DNA of 16,638 nucleotides from Termitomyces sp. T153 (Eukaryota > Basidiomycota > Agaricomycetes > Agaricales > Lyophyllaceae): assembly GCA_018296165.2 (NCBI GenBank), contig JACKQL020000281.1, forward strand, positions 1-16,638. The letters run 5' to 3'. The first letter of the stretch is position 1. Every line of letters starts with the position of its first letter. The notes beneath the pieces were generated by a model, which was not told where the DNA came from, made no database searches, and worked only from the letters and a program-made list of their open reading frames with translations. Made by a program: the position numbers and the translations under genes. Of the stretch, positions 1 through 9,925 are shown in pieces.

Positions 1-925
1 TCATGTATGGGGAATCCCTCTTCTGTGCTGTATGTGTCCAGAAGGACAGACTATCAAAGACACACTAACATCCATATTATTCTTTAAAACCTCATCAATC
101 AACAAATGTACACTTATATACCTTCCCATAGAAAAAATGGTAGGTTTGCTCAATGATAGTTTGCATCTTAATTCATCTTGTGCCATGTAAAGGCTTCTTG
201 GTACATGTGGCAATACACAAGAAAAAGAAGATGTGATTGACTTCAGAGGACAACATCCTTGAATATGACATGTTTCATACCAAAATTCCTCATCTTCCTG
301 CCATGTATTGAACAGTATGGTCAATACCACATCATATGCACAACTGTTTGAGTCCCATTTCAGACCTATGGGTCTGTCATGATTGATAACGTCTATATCA
401 ACACTGGTACAATTATTGTCTAGTTTTACCTTTCTATGTGAAACATGTTCAAAATTTTCTGATGCTTTTCTCTTAGTAGACAATATTGAGGTAACACTTG
501 GTAATTTTGCACCTTTTGCTGGCATGAAGGTTGCAGTAGGTATTGAAGACTGTTTAAGAGGTGTATACTTACTTACTATCTGCCAGTCTATATCAGGAAA
601 TGAATTTACATTGAATGGATCTTGCTTGCTCCATGCCAATGAAGGATGCAATGTTAGGGGCATAAAATGCTTGGTTTTCCATTTTCTGAATGAGGAAATC
701 AGATTAGATCATTGTGGTGCATTGTAAAAACTCTTTGGCAATTGATCCAAGTATCTGAGTTTGGAAATGTCATCTAAGTAATTCCAGTTTGTGGAATTCC
801 TGTCACAATGCCCCACTAGCATTCCCTTTTATCTTGGAAAAATCAAATCCACATATAATCAATGTACCTGCAGCTGAGGAACTTCTAGACAGAGCTGTGT
901 AATAGGATTGATGTGAATGACATTT
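1..925 (-). pseudogene. Helitron C-terminal region with cysteine-peptidase-like segment
   Basis: After motif VI the frame reads FDFSKIKGNASGAL and is stopped by TGA at 803-805 where arginine is expected. It shifts frame near 780-790, reads YLDDISKLRYLDQLPKSF, meets TGA at 709-711, then gives LISSFRKWK and a 220-residue stretch to a TGA at 1-3. Residues 100-121 of that stretch (about 300-366) read GLKWDSNSCAYDVVLTILFN. I associate this pattern with the cysteine-peptidase-like tail of basidiomycete Helitron proteins; Cys109 would be the candidate nucleophile, since the family pattern is (S/N)-C-x-Y-D. Function in transposition is not known. The rest lies outside the window. Confidence 0.7.
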
Positions 926-928
926 GGT

Positions 929-2360
929 CAGGTCAATGGGGTTATATGGTCTGGTTTTTCTTGACTTGAGTAATCAGTTATGGTGTAATTCACCAGCACT
1001 TCAACCTGATATTGGGATATGTAAATGATGTCATCAGTGGGCAGCCTGCACTTCATGTGTACATTTGTTTGTGTTATTGATACTACATTTATGGGTAGTC
1101 CTTTGAGCTGAACTGTTTGAGGTGGCTTATCTAAAAGAATGAATAGGGTTTCTAGTATACATTGACCAGCTGCACCTGTGCCATCATTCCATCCATATAC
1201 AAATCCTTCCTGTCCATTTGTTATGCACAGTTCTGTTGCAACATTATTTTTTATGATAATAGGGAGACCCATGCAAAGCAACAACTTTCCAGCAACCAAT
1301 CCAGACATTGATAATGGGGCTTGATCCCATAGAGCATTCTGCACCTGTTTTGACAACTTGGTTTTCCCTTTATTCTTCTTTTGTCTACTGACACTGGAAC
1401 TGTCTGGTATGGACAAGGTGTCATCACTGAAAAAATCTATGAGTGTCTCATTAGTTTCTGTTGCAAAGCATTGAGCTCCTATCAGATTTATCACATCTTT
1501 GTCTATGTTCTGGGCAGTAATTATTGATACATTTCTAAATTTATCATTCAGCAGATTATAGCATCCTGCTGTCAGGAGATACAATGGCTTTCAAGAAAGC
1601 ACAAATTGTCTTGTGTGCATGCTCTATATCACATGTTTTCTAATGCTGTTCTAAGACAGGCATCTTCATTGGTCTGCTCTTGCTGTTGCATATTCTCTCT
1701 TAACAATACAACAGTGGTGACTTGCTGCAAGAGTGCTTTACCAATAGCTGACTCTTGTTGTTTTATGTCTGTAGTTCTCATTCCAACAGTCCTGCTATAA
1801 AGTGCAGTATTTTTGCCACCTGCTACAGGCAGAAGTTGAGCAAAGTCACCTATGAAAACCATGTTCATACCACCAAATGGTAGATGGGTCTGACTGGGAA
1901 TATGAGCTAACTGAGATGATATGCAATATAAATTGCAATAAGAAAGCATGAATACTTCATCAAGAAACACATATCCTACACCCATTAACTGAGTTTTAAG
2001 TTGCATCAACTGAATTTTTGATATTCCAGACATGTTATTGATTCCAAACATTGAATGGTAAGTGGATCCACCAATTAACAAGGCAGCTGTTCTGGTAGGC
2101 ATGACAACTATCAATCTATGCAATCCACCTCTAAGCTTGAAATACCTCATCAATGCTTTGAGAACCTGGGTTTTCTCTTTTCTGCCCATACCACCCATAT
2201 ACATATTCAACTGGTCAGGCATATAAGCAGCTGCATGGTTTGCAACCATTCTGAATGCTTGAATCTGTTCTGTATTGAGATTGAATTCCTTGATTATAGA
2301 TACAATTACAGGTTCCCAATTATCTGATTGAAATCTTTCTCTAAGGTATTCTTGACCAAC
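929..2360 (-). pseudogene. Helitron PIF1-like helicase domain
   Basis: Directly left of the solo LTR the frame reads VGQEYLRERF, then FNLNTEQIQAFRMVANH, the usual lead-in to a PIF1-type helicase. Motif I lies at 2169-2195 but is altered: GGMGRKEKT where GxxxxGK(S/T) is expected. Motif II (VFLDEV, about 1954-1971) keeps Asp-Glu, and motif III reads FIGDFAQLLPV. TGA at 1629-1631 follows RTALENM, where family members usually have arginine. A frameshift lies between there and 1584; the next stretch carries RNVSIITAQ and NVATELCITNGQEGFVYGW, which match the later helicase motifs. Another frameshift near 938-945 leads to SHQSYYTALSRSSSAAGT (motif VI). In a live element this domain unwinds DNA behind Rep. 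Confidence 0.87.
2356..2360. repeat. Target-site duplication, left copy (CCAAC)
   Basis: CCAAC directly precedes the LTR and is repeated exactly at 3411-3415. The match defines the insertion boundaries to the base. Confidence 0.85.
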
Positions 2361-3410
2361 TGTCAGGTTCCACTGACCATGGGGGCTCAGCTTAACTGGA
2401 TGAGTCCTTACTAAGCAGACACAATGTCCTGCACTTATAACCTAGCACTCCAGGGTAGGTGCAGACTTCAGATACTTGTGAGGGAAAGCTAAGGGAAGTG
2501 GTCTGAGCAAGTCTGGAGTAGTCTGGGGAAGTCTAAGACCAAGTATATTAAATGTTGGGCTTGGGCAGGCATCAGGTACAAGTCTGTAAGTGAGTGTATG
2601 GGCTGCGGGGTAAGCGGAGGCTTCATGAGTGATGAGAGTGGAGCTGGAGTTTGATGGGGGATCAATCAAGGGTGATGAGCTCTGGGGCTGAGCATAGAGT
2701 GAGGTCTGGAGTTGTTGTAAGAATGTTTGGAGGGTCATGGCATGTGTGCAGAGTTTGTAATGATGTCAGAGTTGAAAGGAACTTAAGAATGATATGGATG
2801 AGATGGACAAGACAAGATGAGACAGACTTGAAAAAAGAAATAGATTCAAGGCTAAAAATAGAAATAGAGATGAGACTGAGAAATGTAACAGAGGAGAAAT
2901 ACAAAACACAGGAAACCAAGTAAAGCAATATCAAGACTAAGGTAACAGATGCTACTCTACATCTTTATATACTAACTGCTGGACTTCCTCCAGGGTTTGA
3001 GGGCACAATGGCAGGGCTTGTCAGAGCTGTGTGGGGTTGGCAGGTGTCAGCTCTAATTGGAGGGCAGGCCATGGTGACATTCTGATGGGAACATGGTCCA
3101 TCCCACAATTGTTGGGGAGCTCTGGAGTGGTTGTGTGGGTCATGGGAGTGGTTTAGTGACATACACCTGGGCCAGGAGAAGTGTTGGAGAGGCTCAGGGG
3201 TCTTGTAGGTAAGAGGAGGAGCTGAAGAGGCCCACAGGAGATGTGCCAGGGTTTGCCAGGAGGTCATTGGAGTTTGCCAAAGAAGCATTGGAGTTAGCCA
3301 GAATATGGGTTAACAAAGGCTGGGGTGAGTTGGGAGAAGCATTGGGGGAAGCTCTGGAGAGGTGGGGTATTCTGGGAAGAGGTCTGGAGGTTCAGGAGTG
3401 GGTCGTGACA
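2361..3410 (-). repeat. Solo LTR inserted in the Helitron helicase
   Basis: On the minus strand this 1,050-bp segment begins TGTCACGACCCACTCCTG and ends GGAACCTGACA, so it has the TGT...ACA ends of an LTR. It is flanked by identical CCAAC on both sides (2356-2360 and 3411-3415), the 5-bp duplication left by LTR-element integration. A diverged relative in opposite orientation lies at 13478-14477, with matching start, TATA region and end. No internal retrotransposon sequence is present, so it is a solo LTR, presumably left by recombination between two LTRs of a full element. Open frames inside it on either strand are short and I do not regard them as genes. Confidence 0.9.
2963..2971 (-). promoter_or_regulatory. 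TATA box of the solo LTR
   Basis: The minus strand reads TATATAAAG, followed by GTAGAGTAGCATCTGTT. The same TATA plus a near-identical downstream stretch occurs in the other LTR copy at 13904-13912. Conservation between two diverged copies supports its role as the element's promoter. Confidence 0.6.
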
Positions 3411-3415
3411 CCAAC
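3411..3415. repeat. Target-site duplication, right copy (CCAAC)
   Basis: Second copy of CCAAC, directly after the LTR. One copy belongs to the original helicase sequence, the other was made on insertion. Confidence 0.85.
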
Positions 3416-4140
3416 TATCTCTACCTTTCCTTCAGATTGTATAGATTTATGTTGTTGGTACAATGGCATAGTACTAGGTAATTGATGTTGCCTATCCTTC
3501 ATGATGGTAGTTTTGGTGTCTGCAATCAAAGATCTCCAGTATACAGCAGGATGGTCAGGAAGAGGTGACAGAGAGTCACAAGTAACTTTAAAGGACTGAC
3601 CTATGATGTGATCCACCCAACCAAGATCTGACATTGTTGATGTCATTACTGACATTTCAGCTCTTCTTCAACATTCTTGTACACCCAATTGCCTTAAAAT
3701 GTCAATAGTCATGCCAGAACTTTCACTCTCAACATGTTTATCCTCCAGTTGATCCCTCTGTTGAACATCATCAACATTGTAATCACTATATGGCAAAGAT
3801 GGGATGTCACCACATCCTGCTTTCATCTGTGCATGAAAGTCATTAAAAGCATCAAGACATTCATAACAAATGTTCATATTCTGCATGTACCTAAAATGAA
3901 GGTCACTCAATTTGTAGTTGTCAAAAGTACTCTCCTATGACATTGTATCCTTCCTCAAATCATGCCCAATATGCCAAGGCTTGAAGAGAGTTAGCATAGT
4001 GATGCAATACTCTGACCAATTGCTTAAGTCACATCTAGGAAGAGACCTGCCAACAAGATTAGAAACTTGCTTTATATTAGGAGGGTAGATGTATGTCCCA
4101 TGTGATGAGTATAAGGAATGGTCTAGAGTGAACCAGACAA
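3411..4140 (-). pseudogene. Helitron linker between Rep and helicase
   Basis: After the frameshift near 4140 the coding frame reads VWFTLDHSLYSSHGT, LVGRSLPRCDLS and YCITMLTLFKPW. It is then cut by TAG at 3935-3937 (family residue usually tryptophan), reads MNICYECLDAFNDFHAQMKAG, and is cut again by TGA at 3668-3670. From there it stays open to the solo-LTR insertion point, reading SLIADTKTTIMKDRQ and ending GKVEI at base 3416. These match the region that joins Rep and helicase in fungal Helitron proteins. The segment 3653-3910 and the segment next to the LTR are in the same frame, so only single-base stops separate them. Confidence 0.65.
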
Positions 4141-5265
4141 CATTACAAGCTGAGGTAGCCTGCTTGTTGGAGGTACTGTTATTGCCATCATTTGAACTGT
4201 GTGCTCTATATTTTTTTTATCCAGTTTTACACACTTACACCTTGCAGACCATTCATACAGAGACATTTCCTCAAGTTCAGAACCTCTGTATGTGTAGTCA
4301 AATACAGGAGACAGCCCTATAACTTTACCTTGTCATTTTATCACAGCAAGCAATTCTTTGGTTGCATTAGTGTCAGCAGGAATTTCACCTTCCCAAGGAT
4401 GTTTCACCTCACTGACAAAGCTTGACCAATGCAATTAAAATATATGTAGTTTGTAATGATCAGGATGACCAAGTAAGTACATGCAGATCAAAGGCAAACC
4501 CATCTCAGATTTTGCACTCAACAGATTGGTCATTTTTGTCATGAGAGCTCTTGCTTTCTCTTCTTGAGGTAAAGGACCACATACCGGATCAGGATGCTTT
4601 GAAAGCACTGAATGCACAGCCTTGAATAAAGTGTAGGATTTTAGCATAGGTTTTGTGACATATTTTGTAATATATAGGAGCACAGCTTTTATAGCAGTCC
4701 CTGACCTTAAACTTGTCATGTCAGTATTGCACCTAAAAACATAGGTAAGAGCAGAGGTAAAGGTGTTCAACCATGGCTCATTTTTCCTCATGTTTAAAGC
4801 ACCAGTTTCAGGATCAACTTCTATTTGTGGAAACAATGTTCTAGGAGACCTTGCCTTGCATTTCCTCCATATGTTATCTAAGCATCCTTTATGCTCCCTA
4901 ATTTGGTCTCTTGTTCCATTGTGATGGTATGCAGTGCTGCATGTGTGAACATGACTATGAAAAATTAGATTGGCAATGGTGTAGTAGAACTTGTTCCACC
5001 ATGTTTTTATAGCCTTACACTGTTCACAGGTCAAGCAATTAGTCTGACAATTGGGAGGAGGGGACTCAGGAAGTGTTCTTGTTGGATCAACATAAGTGTC
5101 TGATTTCTTGCCCTCTTCTACCTGTTTCTGGACATCTGCCATGGTACCTACATGGAAGTTGTCTCAAAAAGCAGATTCATGGTACTCTACCAAAGAGCAT
5201 TAAAAACCAGACTCTGGGTCCATGATTCTTTTCCTAGCCTCATCAGGTGTTAATCCACCTTAAAG
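4141..5265 (-). pseudogene. Helitron Rep domain, C-terminal half with two-tyrosine motif
   Basis: The same frame as the HUH segment continues leftwards, with stops at 5260-5262 (TAA), 5200-5202 (TAA), 5164-5166 (TGA), then a 235-residue open stretch (5142-4435), TAA at 4435-4437 and TGA at 4333-4335. The open stretch contains LLYITKYVTK. Its tyrosines at 4672-4674 and 4660-4662 are the paired catalytic tyrosines of Helitron Rep, and both are kept. A cysteine-rich NCLTCEQC segment with HVHTCSTAYHH follows the family pattern of a zinc-like insert. After the 4435 stop the frame still reads LHWSSFVSEV and LYEWSARCKC, so the protein once ran through. A frameshift near 4140 ends this frame. Confidence 0.85.
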
Positions 5266-6060
5266 TCACAACAGCAGGTGCAGGTGAAGAGTAAGTCTTC
5301 CTTGTTGCTCTATAAGACCATAATAAGCTGAAGGATCTCCATACAAACCAAGATTATCTGATTCTACCCCAAGAACATGCTTGATAAATGCACTCACCAT
5401 GAAATGAAAAAACCAGGCTTCTGTGACTGGATTTTTTGAAATCAATATGTAAGCTTTATCTGACTGTTTTGGCATCTCAGGAGTGTCTATATCTGCAAAG
5501 TACAAACAAATAGGATGCTGGATGTCAATAGGAGACAATGTTGTGTACCATGATAGTGCACCCTTATTAATTATAAGAGACCATATTTCATTGTGCATGT
5601 GCTTTTTAGGCTGATCAGAACCTTCAATGCCTCCTGCAATTGCATCCAAATCATTTATCATCCTGAAACAGTTTTTCTCATCTTCAGTGATTGGCTTAAC
5701 AATTTTGCCATCTGACATTTGCTTAGCAATATCACCAAGTACTGTCCAATTAACTGACATCAAATAGTAAGCTATATTTAAGCTAGCCCTCTTTATGGCA
5801 AGAAAACTCTCTGTAGTGGCAGCCTTCACCTGTTCATGGCTAAATACAGCAAAAGGGAAATTTGTATCTCTTTGAAACCACTTATCATGATACATGAGTG
5901 GATGTTTTTTCTGAGTAGATACTGACATGATGGATGTATTTGCTCCCAAACCACTCATTCCATATGGAAAAAGTCAAGGGAACATATCTGGATATAACAT
6001 TGGATCATTGAATGAACTTCTAGGTTGAGCAGAATGTCCAAATGCCCAGAGCTTTGCCAT
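5266..6060 (-). pseudogene. Helitron Rep domain, N-terminal half with HUH motif
   Basis: Translation from 6060 gives MAKLWAFGHS followed by FNDPMLYPDMFP, then a TGA at 5971-5973 where the family usually has tryptophan, then LFPYGMSGLGA and a 230-residue open stretch from 5958. This is the Helitron-like N domain. The segment ends in LTLHLHLLL, where the two histidines at 5284-5286 and 5278-5280 match the metal-binding H-x-H of HUH endonucleases. Directly after it stands TGA at 5266-5268, again at a position normally tryptophan. In a live element this half binds the metal ion and positions the DNA for nicking. Both stops fit a single C-to-T change on the strand opposite TGG. Confidence 0.85.
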
Positions 6061-6660
6061 TTGATTGCCAGTGGCAAACAGCAATGCCTTTCAATTTATT
6101 AGTTGACTTGATTGTCATATTGTTACCAGATATACTGTGTACAACAAATAGACATATACCATCATCAACGCCCTTTTTGTCTTCCACACTGTGAGAAGCA
6201 GGGTCAGCTGTTTCAGCCAAATCCAAAGATTTATGGTATACAATTTCCACTGGGGGCTTGTCTTCAGGATAGTTATTCAAATTATCATCTGAAATGATAA
6301 TGTCCAAATACCCTACATGATTGAGTTTCAACCATTCCAAAGCTCTTTTTACAGCTTTGCTATGTACTAATAGAGGTAACTGCTTGAGATCTTCAGGTGT
6401 TGGTTGAGCAGGTCCAGTGGATAAAATTGCCAGGACCTTGTCCATATCCTCCTTTGGAGGTGGAAGCATATCATAGACCTTCAGCACAGGAGCTTCAAAT
6501 GCAATGAGATGGGCCTTCATTTTTTTGAGGCCAGAGCATGATATGTATGCATAGCATAGAGATCATCTGACTTTTGACACAAGAAGTTGTTCAACCCAAG
6601 TAAGATCTTTCAGGACATCTGGGACTTCACCAATCCACTGGACAGTTTACTACAGAGTTT
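6020..6660 (-). pseudogene. Helitron N-terminal region (DUF6570-like)
   Basis: The frame open from 6520 to 6020 encodes 166 residues and continues upstream in the same frame past a TGA at 6563-6565, where WIGEVP and LTWVEQLLV can be read. It has the look of the DUF6570-type region that precedes the Rep domain in basidiomycete Helitron proteins: a KMKAHL segment, PPPKEDMDKVLAIL, PLLVHSKAVKRALEWL, then a YPEDKPPVEIVY stretch. Its end overlaps the Rep segment in another frame. Near 6045-6047 a run of three C on the plus strand (GGG on the coding strand) appears to hold one extra base, because the family sequence continues in the next frame as FGHSAQPRSSF. Role of this domain in transposition is unknown. 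Assigned by family resemblance from memory. Confidence 0.65.
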
Positions 6661-6770
6661 TGTTGGCCTTGATGGCTAATCTCAGATTATGATCTAAGGT
6701 TGCCATCTCAGCCTGAGCACTGCCACAGACTTGGCCCTTTGTCAGCTTTCAATCTCTTTTGATCATTGTA

Positions 6771-7132
6771 ACTCTAATGTATCTACTTTGGTTCAGCCAT
6801 CTCTTTTGTCATTACCTGGGGGGCAGTACTTGATTTACAAAGGTATGTCTTTCTTTGTCTACAGTTTTCAATGTTTGGCTTACAGTTTTTGGCCATTTGA
6901 ATAGAAAGCATCTTTGTTATTTTTCTTAGTACTTTTGTCAGTGCTCAATTTTGAGGCCAGCATATCACCTCCCTTGCACTGTGAGATGACTGCCCTCAGT
7001 CATTTTGTCATTGTTGGTAAGCCCAGCCTTGTCTGCTCCTGCCTCTTCCTCAATCATGAAAATTATTTTCTTCCTTATACAAAGAACAAAAAAAAATTCT
7101 CTTTATTTACTTGATCAATCTGCCACAACTTG
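6771..7132. other. Spacer between the Helitron and the plus-strand gene
   Basis: No convincing gene. On the plus strand 6932-7016 could be an exon (reading LLSVLNFEASISPPLHCEM) between a CTTAG acceptor and a GTAAGC donor at 7017, which would make it an upstream exon of the gene that follows. Short open frames here are otherwise unsupported. The Helitron's 5' terminus should lie in or near this stretch, but I could not fix it. Confidence 0.3.
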
Positions 7133-7140
7133 TTATAAAA
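7133..7140 (+). promoter_or_regulatory. Possible TATA box
   Basis: TTATAAAA lies 41 to 77 bp upstream of the two candidate ATGs (7174, 7210) of the plus-strand gene. Position is plausible for a fungal promoter, but the motif alone is weak evidence in AT-rich sequence. Confidence 0.25.
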
Positions 7141-7209
7141 GACCCTATTGCACTGTCTTTTCTGTCCAATCAAATGACTTCAAAAGACATTCTGACTGCT
7201 CCTCATAAG

Positions 7210-8490
7210 ATGCCCCCTTCCAAGGTTGGCCGTCCTCAAGTAGTGATCATGACTTCACCTCACCCAACTCCTGCTCCTTGTCATATGCCCTCACCTCCCA
7301 ACTTCTATGGGATGTTTCAACATGCTGTTAAGCAAGATGCCCATCAAGTCATCCTTGCCATCCTCCAGTGCTCTTTGTTTGCACAGGCCATAATTGGCTT
7401 GTGTAATACAGCAGCAGCCTTCTCTGGCACTCCTGCTAATTGTGCTACGTACTTGGGTTCTATCGGCTGGGTATGTCTTTCACTTTCTTTCTCTCTTCCT
7501 GCCCTTCTTTTCTTAGATCCCCTTTAGAATTTTGCTGATCAGGCCAACTTTCTCCTTCTTGCTGACCAAAAGGGTCTTTACAATGCTCTTTCTGCCACTC
7601 TGGACATTCTCAATTGCTAGGCCACCACAGACTCAGCCACTGTCAACTCATTTTTTGTATTTGCTGACACCATTATCAAAACCAAAGATAACTGCCATGA
7701 ACTCCAGCATCAACATGAGGCAGCTGCAGTGAGCCTGCCCTTATTTCCCTCCTATTGTTCTTTTCCTCTTACTTTTTTCTTTTATTTAGAAGGAACATCA
7801 CAAGCATGAGGACCATAACATTGAGATGCTGGGTCCATCACTCACTCTTTAAAACAAACAGCTAATGTGAGCCTCCAGCTTCCCATCTTGACCTCCTCAC
7901 TCACTGCTTCAATACTCTCAACTTATTTCTTTCATCTCCCCAGTCTGAGCTTGACAGCAAATTGAAACCAAAAAAGGTTAAAATTACTCCCTCTGTTGGT
8001 TTGTCTACCCCATCCCTTTTTCCTTCCTTGATACTCATCTCATCCATTGCCCTAGCCAACTATAAGCCTGGTGGTGAGACCACTCTGCTCCTTTTGGGCC
8101 AGATTGACACCATTCTTGAGGCCCACCCTGCCACCAGTGGCCACAGTTTGGCTCCTCTTGAGATCCTCAAGAAGCAGTGCAACACAGTGGAGCTTGCTGC
8201 AGAACAGCAGCTCCACCTCCTGGACATGACCCTCCAAACATACAAGCTGATTACAGATTGTCTTTCCTGTCTGGACAAAGCCTTATTCCCTGTCAATGTT
8301 GATCTCACTGGCTCACTCCTCAATGCACTCAATGTTTCATTCAAGGTATAATCCCTCTTTCTTCCATTTTTCTTTGGTTTTTAATATAGTCCTTCAGTCA
8401 GTCCCCAAAGATTCTGACAACAAACTTGCCAACACTTCTGCAGCTGAGCCCCAAAGTTCCTTGGAGCTTCCATTGACCCCCACATTGTAG
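7210..8490 (+). pseudogene. Uncharacterised multi-exon gene, probably decayed
   Basis: Five exons can be proposed: 7210-7470, 7528-7728, from 7790, 7944-8345 and 8398-8490. Introns would be 7471-7527 (GTATGT...TTTAG), 7729-7789 (GTGAGC...TTTAG), one ending CCCCAG at 7943, and 8346-8397 (GTATAA...TTCAG). Exons 1, 2 and 4 are whole codon multiples, and the last ends at TAG 8488-8490. Exon 4 reads LILISSIALANYKPGGETTL and later LDKALFPVNVDLTGSLLNAL. An in-frame TAG at 7618-7620 and a TAA at 7850-7852 (both possible CAG/CAA changes) suggest a pseudogene. The junction of exons 3 and 4 does not keep frame with the donor at 7867. ATG 7174 is an alternative start. I recognise no family and assign no function. 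Confidence 0.5.
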
Positions 8491-8662
8491 ACACTTGTTC
8501 TGTCTTTGCCTCACATAGCATAGTCATATTCATAAACCCCCACTCATACAAAAATCCCTTCTATATTCCTTATTTCATAACCTCAAATCTAATGTCATTT
8601 AACCCCAAAAGTGTGAGACTGAATTAAGCCTTGTTACTTATTTTGATTTTAAGTAAAATTTT
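8491..8662. other. AT-rich spacer
   Basis: AT-rich sequence between the end of the plus-strand gene and the end of the Gypsy pol frame. I looked here for the polypurine tract and 3' LTR of the Gypsy element and saw neither. Confidence 0.4.
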
Positions 8663-9721
8663 TTAATTTTTCATCAACTTTTCAGAGCTACTGTCTGACT
8701 TATTCATGTCATGGTCTAGAGGCTCATGAAGTCTTATAGATCCAAATGACAGATCTGATATAGCATTTCCAGCAGGCCATTGTAGTTCCTCCCTCAATTC
8801 TTTTAACTTTTCTGGAGTGATATCTGCCCACTGCTCTAAGCTTTGGGATAGCTCCAATCATCTTTGAGCTTTGTAAGGGACTACTCTAAATGCTGCCACG
8901 CTGGTCTGCCAAGCTGACCCATCCAGTTCTGCCACAATGTAATTACCCCCTCTGGTCTTAGCAATTACTACCATTGGACCATGAAAACAGGGAAGCATTT
9001 TAGCACTATCTGAACTTTCTGCAATCATATTTTTGACTAAGACCAAGTCCAAGGGTTTGAAGTTGAAGTCTTTGATAGAGTTTTTATGCTCTTCTGCAAA
9101 CTTCAAGGCCCATTGTAGTTTGTCCTTCCCAACTCTTTCTCTCATCTCTTCTACATGTTGGTGGTGCTTGGCTAAGGCCCTAGCATGGTGACCAATCAAT
9201 TCCTCTGTAGATAATGGCCCTTCTGATAATTCCATTAGCCAGGTAACCTCTACTAAGTCCAAAGGTAGAGTTGGATGAGCCCCAGTGACCATGAAGTATG
9301 GTGAACATCCAAATCTCTGCCAAATAGTAATGCAATCACTCCACATTACATGGAAGAAGAAACAAAACCATTTAGTGCAATCCTCACAAGCTTTGAATAA
9401 AGCTTGCCTGACATCCCAATGTGCTTTTTCAATCTTGCCATTAGCTTGAGAGTTGTATGGAGAGATGGCTATGCCTCTGATTCCATATTTTCTCTCTATC
9501 CAAGCTGTGACTTTCTTGAATTGTCCAGCATTGTCAGAGATGAACTCTGAAATGCAGCCCCAACAACAAATCACATCCTCAAACAACCATTGACCAATTG
9601 TCTTATGGTTTTCTTTGTGCAGAGGCCTCCCCTCCATCAAAGACAATGCACACTTACCATGGACAATGTAATTGCAGCCATTTGAAGCTGGAGTCATGTG
9701 CATGGTATCAATGTGAATTGT
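8663..9721 (-). pseudogene. Gypsy pol: integrase catalytic core and C-terminal part
   Basis: The frame after TAA 9722 reads TIHIDTMHM, with the first catalytic aspartate at 9707-9709. The second is D57 of the open stretch (ISDNAGQF), and E92 (ANGKIEKAHWDVRQAL) lies 35 residues further, giving the D,D,E triad that joins cDNA to the target. The C-terminal part contains LVLVKNMIAESS and FHGPMVVIAKTRGGNYIVAELDG, an SH3-like integrase tail. TGA at 8858-8860 follows KAQR (probably CGA originally); the frame stays open to 8663 as an acidic tail. No chromodomain is evident. Confidence 0.88.
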
Positions 9722-9925
9722 TTAGAAGATAGAGGGTGTATAGGTCACTGTGGGAGCTCTGTTTACAACTGTCTTCTGACATATCTGACAGTTGTGACAA
9801 GTCCCAACATACCACTGCACATCTTCATCAACTCCTGGCCACCAAAATTGTTCTTGTATTAACATTTTGGTTGCATAAGTCCCTCTATGCCCCAAGGCAT
9901 CATGGGCTGATTTCAGCATGAACAT
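9722..9925 (-). pseudogene. Gypsy pol: integrase zinc-binding domain
   Basis: Same frame as the RT segment. HDALGHRGTYATK then FWWPG and CHNCQICQ give the H-x4-H...C-x2-C zinc finger (H8, H13, C43, C46 of the 67-residue stretch) found at the start of Gypsy integrases. It ends at TAA 9722-9724, after which the frame continues directly into the integrase core. Confidence 0.85.

Larger units (their letters stand above)
1..6770 (-). mobile_element. Helitron rolling-circle transposon remnant, truncated by the left window edge
   Basis: The minus strand carries, in order, the parts of a fungal Helitron RepHel protein: a DUF6570-like N-terminus, the HUH nickase motif, the two-tyrosine motif, a PIF1-like helicase and a C-terminal cysteine-peptidase-like region. 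Helitrons move as single strands: Rep nicks and joins DNA while the helicase unwinds it. Here the reading frame is broken by at least ten stop codons and several frameshifts, and by a solo LTR at 2361-3410, so it cannot make a working transposase. The right boundary near 6,770 is where protein similarity fades. I did not find a convincing 5' TC end or a 3' CTRR hairpin; the 3' end lies beyond base 1. Family assignment is strong, limits are approximate. Confidence 0.85.

Noticed and set aside
383..727. Plus-strand open frame of 114 codons
   Set aside because: It lies antisense to the Helitron C-terminal region, which matches a known protein family on the minus strand.
2651..3485. Plus-strand open frames within and across the solo LTR
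   Set aside because: They overlap the LTR on the antisense strand, one crosses the insertion boundary at 3410, and none has a counterpart in the second LTR copy.
8491..8662. 3' LTR of the Gypsy element
   Set aside because: No TG...CA ends, no purine tract and no matching sequence on the other side of the element could be found.
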